Origin: Leclercia pneumoniae
GTDB taxonomy: Bacteria > Pseudomonadota > Gammaproteobacteria > Enterobacterales > Enterobacteriaceae
Direction: 5' to 3'
Length of the DNA: 64,000 nucleotides
Assembly (NCBI RefSeq): GCF_017348915.1
Contig: NZ_CP071383.1
Span: 3,534,001-3,598,000 of the forward strand
A program made the translations under genes and the position numbers. Position 1 is the stretch's first letter. Each line of letters opens with the position of its first letter. This document shows, one piece after another, positions 58,248-64,000 of the stretch. Below the pieces are notes generated by a model. It saw only the letters and a program-made list of their open reading frames with translations, did not search any database and had not been told where the DNA came from.

Positions 58248-61192
58248 GCGATCTCGTTATCACGACCTCTGCTGATAGCGTCATTATTGATGACCCACTG
58301 ATCGGTAACCCCACCACGGCGTTAGCGGTGAACTCGGGTATTACTGTTGGAACCCTTATTAATAACAGCCATATTCAGGATATGGCTGACAATAATTCTT
58401 ATAGCAATCTTAATATTGCCCAAATTGATGGTAATGTCGGTACACTGATTAACAATGGCACCCTTGCCAGCGTCAATCGCTATCACTATGGCAGTATTCT
58501 TGAAGTCAGTTCTGCCGGTGTAGTTTCAAACTTCATCAACCATGGCAAAATTGAATTTTCATCCGACAGCTATAGCCTTAATTATTACGATACTGGCGCG
58601 ATTGATAATGCCGGCAATATCGGCACGCTGACTAACGCAGTTGATGGCACAATTAACGGGCCACGCGGTATCAGTAACCTGGGGCGAATTGATAATTTAA
58701 ATAACGCCGGGGTCATCGCAACCGAATCAGGAAATATGCCAGGATTTGGCAACAATGGCGCTATTTACAACAGCGGCTCCATCGGTACGCTGCATAACAC
58801 CGGAAGTCTGATCGCCACTGAGGATATGATGGGTGACAGCTCAGGGGTTTATAACCAGGGCACCATCACCACGCTGATTAACGATAATACCATTGAGGCC
58901 AGTAACAGCGGCATTCACAACTACGGTATCATCAATACCCTCGAGAATAATGGCACGATCCACGGCAGCATTGGTATCTTTGACAGTACCTCCGGCACTA
59001 CCTCAATCAAGAGTATCGTTAATAACGGCGAGATCGTTGGTAGTTACTCAGGTATTTACCTGATTAATTTCAATACCACGCCGGATGCCATGACCATTGT
59101 GAATAACGGCGTGATAAGCGGCCAGACCTACGCGCTCTATATTTACAGCGACATCAATAATGGCAATGCCAGCGCTGACGTGACGCTGACTAACACCAAT
59201 ATGGTGAAGGGCATTATTGAATCCCGTAGCCCTGTCGCGCTGAAAATTAACGGCGGCGATCACTCCGTGGGCGTGCTGACCGGCCTTGATGGTCTCAACA
59301 CTGTCGGCACCATTACCACCACCAAATCCGATCTCATCTTTGGTACCGGTTCCCTGTTGCTGAATGACAACGTGTTGACCAACAACAGCACCGTGGTGAA
59401 CGACGCGGCCTCGCTGCAGGTGAATAACGCCATCAGCATCACCGGCGATTACCATCAAAAAGCCGCTGCGACGCTGATTTCCGGGATCTCCGATCTGGCG
59501 ACCCAGGACCTCGACCTGCTGAGCGACAGTGGCTACGGCCGCCTGAACGTTAGCGGCAACGCCGTCATCGACGCGGGTTCCAGCGTTAACCTACTGCGTA
59601 CCGGCAGCACCTACAAATTCGCTGAAGGTCAGCGCTATGTGGTGATTAACGCGCAGGGCGCGGACACGCAATACAACGCCAGCGCGTTGAAATATAAAGC
59701 CGTCGGTTATAACGGCAAGGTTTACGGTTCAGTGTATGAGGTTGATGCCAATAAAGCCCTGGTGCTGACCGTGGGCCCACAGAACAGTGAACCGGATGTG
59801 GTGACGAACCCAACCAAACCTGAGCCGACAGCGCCGACGCAGCCGACGCAGCCGACGCCAACTCAACCGACTACGCCGACAAAGCCGACCCCAACTCTGC
59901 CGACAACGCCGACGAAGCCGACTCCGACTCAGCCGACGCCGACGCAGCCCACTCAGCCAACTCAGCCGGCGCAACCTGAGCCGACTCTGCCGACGCAACC
60001 GACTCAGCCATCACAACCTGAGCCGACAGAACCTGCACAGCCAGGTAAACACAGCTGGGCTACCACGCCAACCGCAACCGCGGCGCTGGGCGGTCTGAGC
60101 AACTACTCTGGCATCGCTTCCCCGCAGCTGCTTGAACTGTATAACGCCTCTTTAGCGATCGATGGCACTGCAGAAGCCAACCGCGTGGGCGAGAAGCTTT
60201 CTCCGGGTCAGAACATCAACACCAGCACCGCAGCAGGGGTAGCAACCTCTACCGCGCAGGCCGTGGTTGGCGCACACATTGATGCCGTACGCAATCCACA
60301 GGCCTCCGGCACCACGGGCGTGGCGACCGGCGACGACTATAGCGCGAACTGGATCGTCTGGGGTCAGCCGTTTGGCGGTTATGCCCGTCAGGACAGCACC
60401 CGCGATATCAGCGGTTACTCCGCCAAATTCGGCGGTCTGATCCTCGGCGCCGACCGCGCGCTGGGCGACGACTGGCGTCTGGGTGCGGCGGTGAACTACA
60501 GCAACACCTCTGTTCACGGTAAAGACAACCTGAGTGGTAACACCTCTACCGCCGATAACTACGGTGTGATTGCTTACGCAGGTTATACCGGCGAACCCTG
60601 GTACCTGAACCTCTCCGCAGGGCTGAACCGTCAGAACTACAGCTCCGTTCGTCGCGCTGAGTTCACCGGTTTCTCCGGCTCCGCTCAGGGTAAATTTAAC
60701 GGCTCTTCCGTCACCCTGCAGACCGAGTTCGGTTACCCGATCACCCTGCCGGCAGACGTGGTCGTCACGCCGCTCGCCAGCCTGACTTACGGTTATCAGC
60801 ATGTTGATGGCTATACCGAGACAGGCGGAAACGGCATGGCGCTGGACGTGGGCAGCACCCACTCTGAATCGGTGGTGAGTGATATCGGTGCCCGCATCGA
60901 AAAAACCTTCGACACTGGTCTGGGTAAGCTGACGCCATTCGCACAGGTTTCCTGGATCCACCAGTATGACAACCGTCAAATGAGCAGCCGTGCGACCTAC
61001 GCCGCAGATACCATTGGTGAAACCAGCTTCATCACCAAAGGCGCGGCCCCGGTCGAAGATATGGCCGGTCTGGCGGTTGGTAGCACGCTATATGACGCAA
61101 ACGAGTTGAGCATTGATGCCCGTTACGATCTGCAGGCAGGTGACCGTTACCAGGCGCATACCTTCAGTCTGCGTTTACGTAAGATGTTCTGA
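58248..61192 (+). pseudogene. 5'-truncated autotransporter (type Va adhesin-like)
   Basis: The frame is open from the IS1 end (DLVITTSADSVIIDDPLIGN ...) to a stop at 61192, about 981 codons. It has no native start, no signal peptide and no promoter. The only upstream-most starts are internal (GTG at 58328) and have no ribosome site. The passenger has many GTLINNGTL-like repeats, which form a beta-helix. A Pro/Thr/Gln-rich linker follows, then a classical autotransporter barrel ending in SLRLRKMF with the C-terminal Phe needed for outer-membrane insertion. It cannot be exported as it stands. It ends in a good terminator. Confidence 0.85.
59809..60044 (+). repeat. Pro-Thr-rich linker repeat in the autotransporter
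   Basis: About 78 codons of degenerate PTQPT, PTKPT and PEPT units join passenger and barrel. The DNA is a run of imperfect 9- to 12-base units such as CCGACGCAG. Such tracts are prone to slippage and vary in length between strains. Confidence 0.8.
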
Positions 61193-61207
61193 TAACCACA
61201 GCTGAAA

Positions 61208-61235
61208 AACGGGGCCACTACGGGCCCCGTTTTTT
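61208..61235 (+). terminator. Terminator of the autotransporter gene
   Basis: Stem AAACGGGGCC/GGCCCCGTTT with a short loop, followed by a long T run. Confidence 0.9.
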
Positions 61236-61307
61236 TATCCCTTTGCCAGCCATTGAATTTTTACCCCTGCAGGTCGATAGTAGTCATTTTTCAATAAGTA
61301 GAATGCT

Positions 61308-61931
61308 ATGACTGCAACCACGCTCTCCCCGGCATTAAAAGGCGGCGCGCTGATCCTGCTGCTTGTCCTGATCTACACCGGTGTCTATACCGGCGACCGT
61401 ATCACCTGGCTGATGGAAGTCACGCCGGTGGTGATCGTTGTGCCTCTACTGCTGGCAACCCATCAGCGCTATCCCTTAACCCCGCTGCTCTACATTCTGA
61501 TTTTCTTCCACGCCCTCATTTTGATGGTCGGCGGGATGTACACCTATGCCAAAGTGCCCATCGGTTTTGAGGTGCAGGCGCTGTTCGACCTCAGCCGCAA
61601 CCCCTACGACAAATTGGGTCACTTCTTCCAGGGGCTGGTGCCGGCCCTGGCCGCGCGGGAGATCTTGCTGCGCGGTCATTACGTTCAGGGGCGCAAAATG
61701 ACCGCGTTTCTGGTCTGCTGCATTGCGCTGGCCATTAGCGCCACCTATGAGCTGATCGAGTGGTGGGCGGCGCTGGCGATGGGACAAGGCGCGGATGATT
61801 TCCTCGGGACCCAGGGCGATCCCTGGGATACCCAGTCGGATATGTTCTGCGCCCTGCTCGGCGCGCTCACCACCGTCCTGCTGCTCGGGCGCACTCATCA
61901 GCGACAGCTAATGAGGACGGTTAAGCCTTAA
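61308..61931 (+). CDS. DUF2238 inner-membrane protein (YjdF-like)
   Basis: A 207-residue membrane protein with about six hydrophobic segments and the DUF2238 signatures PYDKLGHFFQGLVPALAARE near 101-120 and ATYELIEWWAALAMGQGADD near 144-163. E. coli YjdF is of this family. Function is unknown. It converges on cobT with an 11-bp overlap of the two 3' ends. Confidence 0.87.
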   Translation: MTATTLSPALKGGALILLLVLIYTGVYTGDRITWLMEVTPVVIVVPLLLATHQRYPLTPLLYILIFFHALILMVGGMYTYAKVPIGFEVQALFDLSRNPYDKLGHFFQGLVPALAAREILLRGHYVQGRKMTAFLVCCIALAISATYELIEWWAALAMGQGADDFLGTQGDPWDTQSDMFCALLGALTTVLLLGRTHQRQLMRTVKP

Positions 61932-62970
61932 GGTCAATGCCGCTGTGCGCCAGCACGCCCATCTGGCTATACATGGCGCAGGCGGCGCTGACGATCGACA
62001 TGCCCAGCGCGGCGCCGCTCCCCTCGCCAAGCCGGAGGTCGAGCCAGAGATAGGGCTGTAAACCAAGATGTTCCAGCGCACGCTGCGATCCCTTCTCTGC
62101 CGAGAAATGGGAAGGGATACAGTAGTGTTTCACCGCCGGCGCGATCTGGCAGGCCGCGATTGCCGAAGCGTAAGAGAGAAATCCGTCGAGCACCACCGGC
62201 AGTCCGCAGGCCCCGGCCCCCAGGATAACCCCGGTCATCCCCACCAGGTCATACCCCCCTACCTTCGCCAGCACGTCCAGCGCATCGGCGGGATTGGGCT
62301 GATTAACGCGGATGGCCTGCCTGACAATCGCCTCCTTGTGCTGCAGCCGCTCGGGGGGCAGGTTTGCACCATGCCCCACCACCTCATGCGGATCGCAGCC
62401 GCACAGGACGCTGATCATCGCCGAGGCGGGGGTGGTGTTCGCCATCCCCAGCTCACCGGTACCCAACACCGCGATCCCCGCTGCGGCTCGCTGTTTTACC
62501 AGCTCAGCGCTCGCCAGCAGGATCTGTTCCGCCTGCTCGCGACGCATTGCCGGGCCGACGGCGATGTTATCGCTGCCCCGCGCCACTTTCAGGCTGAGCA
62601 TCCCGTCGAGTGGGTCGCCGTTAATGCCCACATCCACCGGCAGCACCGTCGTCTGGTTGCTTTTCGCCAGCACGCAGACGCCAGAGGAGCCATTGAGCAT
62701 ATTCTGCGCCTGAAGACGGGTGACCGCCTGCGGAGCCAGCGCAACCCCCTCCTGATAGACACCGTGGTCGGCGCACATCACGATAATCTCTTTGGCCAGA
62801 TCGCCCAGCGGCGGCAGCCCCCGCATACCCGCCAGTTGAATAGCCAGCGCCTCCAGCCTGCCAAGGCTATTCAGCGGCTTCACCAGACCATCAATGTGCT
62901 GCGCGGCCTGCGCCATTTTCTCTGCGTCCAGCGGGGCGATCGCCGCCACCAGCGCTTCTATGCTCTGCAT
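61921..62970 (-). CDS. cobT: Nicotinate-nucleotide:dimethylbenzimidazole phosphoribosyltransferase CobT
   Basis: Activates the lower ligand base of cobalamin by forming alpha-ribazole phosphate. From the ATG at 62970 (MQSIEALVAAIAPLDAEKM) it is 349 residues; this start lines up with Salmonella CobT. A GTG five codons earlier overlaps the cobC stop as GTGA and is a real alternative. VMCADHGVYQEGVAL, GELGMANTTPASAM and the catalytic Glu in LRLGEGSGAALGMSIV are present. It is the last gene of a cobS-cobC-cobT order. Confidence 0.94.
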   Translation of the reverse strand: MQSIEALVAAIAPLDAEKMAQAAQHIDGLVKPLNSLGRLEALAIQLAGMRGLPPLGDLAKEIIVMCADHGVYQEGVALAPQAVTRLQAQNMLNGSSGVCVLAKSNQTTVLPVDVGINGDPLDGMLSLKVARGSDNIAVGPAMRREQAEQILLASAELVKQRAAAGIAVLGTGELGMANTTPASAMISVLCGCDPHEVVGHGANLPPERLQHKEAIVRQAIRVNQPNPADALDVLAKVGGYDLVGMTGVILGAGACGLPVVLDGFLSYASAIAACQIAPAVKHYCIPSHFSAEKGSQRALEHLGLQPYLWLDLRLGEGSGAALGMSIVSAACAMYSQMGVLAHSGIDLKA

Positions 62971-62981
62971 CGGTGTTATTC

Positions 62982-63590
62982 TCACTGTTCTGAACGAAAA
63001 AGACTTTGATGATTAAAGTGGCGTAAGATCATAAACCCACCGCGATTTTCCACCATCGTCCAGCTGTCCTGCTGAAACGGAAAGTGCCACATCGCCTCTG
63101 CCGGCATACGCAGCCAGTGGGCCAGCATCAGGCTTAATACGCCCTGATGAGCGACGACCAGGCTGTCACCGTCATCCTGTTGTTGCGCCAACTCGTCGGC
63201 AACGCTTTTTACCCGCCCGGCAAATTCGGCAAAGGGCTCACCGCCGCCGGGGGTGACGTTCTGCCAGTCATCCACCCAGCGCTGCCACGCCTGGGGTTCC
63301 TCTTCGGCAATGCTGCTGTGGTGGCGCATCTCCCAGCTGCCGAAGTGCATCTCGTTGAGCCGGGGATCGCTGTTAGTAATAATGCCGTTGGGCACCACCA
63401 GCCGGGCGGTTTGCTGCGCGCGCTGAAGCTGGCTGCAGTGAATTTGCCCGAAGGTGAGCGTCGCCAGACACTCCCCCACTCGCCGCCCCTGCTCAATGCC
63501 TTTATCGGTTAATGGCAGGTCGGTGCTGCCGTAAAAGAGGCCGCTCTCATTGGCTGCGGTTTGCCCGTGACGTACCAGAACCAGGCGCAT
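62982..63590 (-). CDS. cobC: Adenosylcobalamin/alpha-ribazole phosphatase CobC
   Basis: Histidine-phosphatase family enzyme that removes the 5' phosphate in late cobalamin assembly. The 202 residues start with the RHG motif (MRLVLVRHGQTAANESG), and the second catalytic His is in VVAHQGVLSLML near 146. It lies between cobS and cobT, whereas in E. coli and Salmonella it maps away from cobUST. The 3-bp gap to cobS and the overlap with cobT suggest one transcript. Confidence 0.93.
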   Translation of the reverse strand: MRLVLVRHGQTAANESGLFYGSTDLPLTDKGIEQGRRVGECLATLTFGQIHCSQLQRAQQTARLVVPNGIITNSDPRLNEMHFGSWEMRHHSSIAEEEPQAWQRWVDDWQNVTPGGGEPFAEFAGRVKSVADELAQQQDDGDSLVVAHQGVLSLMLAHWLRMPAEAMWHFPFQQDSWTMVENRGGFMILRHFNHQSLFRSEQ

Positions 63591-63593
63591 GGT

Positions 63594-64000
63594 TTAGCTC
63601 CACATCAGGGCCAGCAGAAACAGCGTCTCGCCGGTTTCTGCCAGCGCGCCAAGGGTATCGCCGGTCTGGCCGCCTAAACGGGTACGCAAATAGCGCACCA
63701 GGCACGCCATCAGCCCCCAGGTGACCAGCATCGCCACCACGCCGTGGAGTCCGGTCAGCGCCACCACGATAAGCGCGCCGATGAGCAGCGTTATCGCCGC
63801 TTCGTGAAACAGAATGCCGCCAATGTACAGCGTACCCAGCCCCTCGCCTTCCCGGGCATAGCGCTGACCATACATCCCCAGCACCAGCCCTGCCCGTGAG
63901 ACAACCGGCGCACAGACCAGCAGCACGAAGAGTTCCGCAGGGGGACGAGAGGATAAGCCCGTCACCGCCATCACCTTCAGCAGAATGCAGAAGATCAGCG
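63594..64000 (-). CDS. cobS: Cobalamin synthase CobS (partial, N-terminus outside window)
   Basis: Integral membrane enzyme that joins adenosyl-GDP-cobinamide with alpha-ribazole or its phosphate. Only the C-terminal about 135 codons are visible; the reading frame runs off the right edge (LIFCILLKVMAVTGL ...). VSRAGLVLGMYG and the hydrophobic helices with GDTLGALAETGETLFLLALM are typical. cobU may lie further on, outside the window. Confidence 0.92.
   Translation of the reverse strand, partial: LIFCILLKVMAVTGLSSRPPAELFVLLVCAPVVSRAGLVLGMYGQRYAREGEGLGTLYIGGILFHEAAITLLIGALIVVALTGLHGVVAMLVTWGLMACLVRYLRTRLGGQTGDTLGALAETGETLFLLALMWS

Noticed and set aside
60152..60979. A 275-codon minus-strand frame opposite the autotransporter barrel
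   Set aside because: It is antisense to a clear barrel domain and has no start signal or motif.

Overview
The window is chromosomal DNA of an enterobacterium, most likely Enterobacter or a close relative. The core gene order follows the Escherichia coli mscS-fbaA-pgk-epd ... tktA-loiP ... speB-speA-metK-galP ... mutY-mltC-nupG-speC-yqgA-tRNA-Phe region almost gene for gene, and the proteins are close to the E. coli ones. Accessory blocks sit in this backbone, and a few E. coli genes (yggM, ansB) are missing. The genus call is inference.

Layout. 1-4.2 kb: mscS (cut by the window edge) and the glycolytic run fbaA-pgk-epd, with a Cra-like site upstream. 4.4-9.4 kb: the yggC-yggD-yggF-yggP-cmtA-cmtB sugar operon, in which cmtA is reduced to 21 N-terminal and 67 C-terminal codons by an IS1 plus a deletion. 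9.8-12.8 kb: tktA and loiP. 13.2-28.9 kb: a visibly G+C-richer catabolic island between loiP and speB. 28.9-39.97 kb: speB, speA, the tiny yqgB, metK, galP, sprT, endA, rsmE, gshB, yqgE, ruvX. 40.1-43.1 kb: an inserted regulator/FAD-oxidoreductase pair. 43.1-57.4 kb: yggR to yqgA and tRNA-Phe. 57.5-61.2 kb: a second IS1 that has removed the 5' end of a large autotransporter gene. 61.3-64 kb: a yjdF-like membrane protein and cobT-cobC-cobS (cobalamin nucleotide-loop assembly), cut by the window end.

The most interesting part is the island. Fourteen minus-strand genes (27.25 down to 14.55 kb) are packed with overlaps or short gaps: Rieske ferredoxin, a small protein with an in-frame amber codon, Rieske oxygenase, a dehydrogenase, an IclR regulator, an extradiol-dioxygenase-like VOC protein, ferredoxin reductase, MFS transporter, cupin, alpha/beta hydrolase, an SDR without its catalytic Tyr/Lys, aspartate-dehydrogenase-like protein, aldehyde dehydrogenase and a ThDP enzyme. 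An OprD-type porin and a divergent second MFS transporter flank them. Three near-identical dyads GTTTCA-N4-TGAAAC lie between the ferredoxin and the divergent transporter and are likely regulator operators. The set reads as uptake, ring hydroxylation, ring cleavage and side-chain processing of an aromatic or N-heteroaromatic compound that I cannot name. It is not one of the standard hca, mhp, paa, ben or hpa sets.

The two IS1 copies encode identical proteins, lie in opposite orientation 48.6 kb apart, and neither has a target duplication, so each has probably deleted neighbouring DNA. Short palindromes of the CCCTCTCCC/GGGAGAGGG type recur at gene ends through the window.
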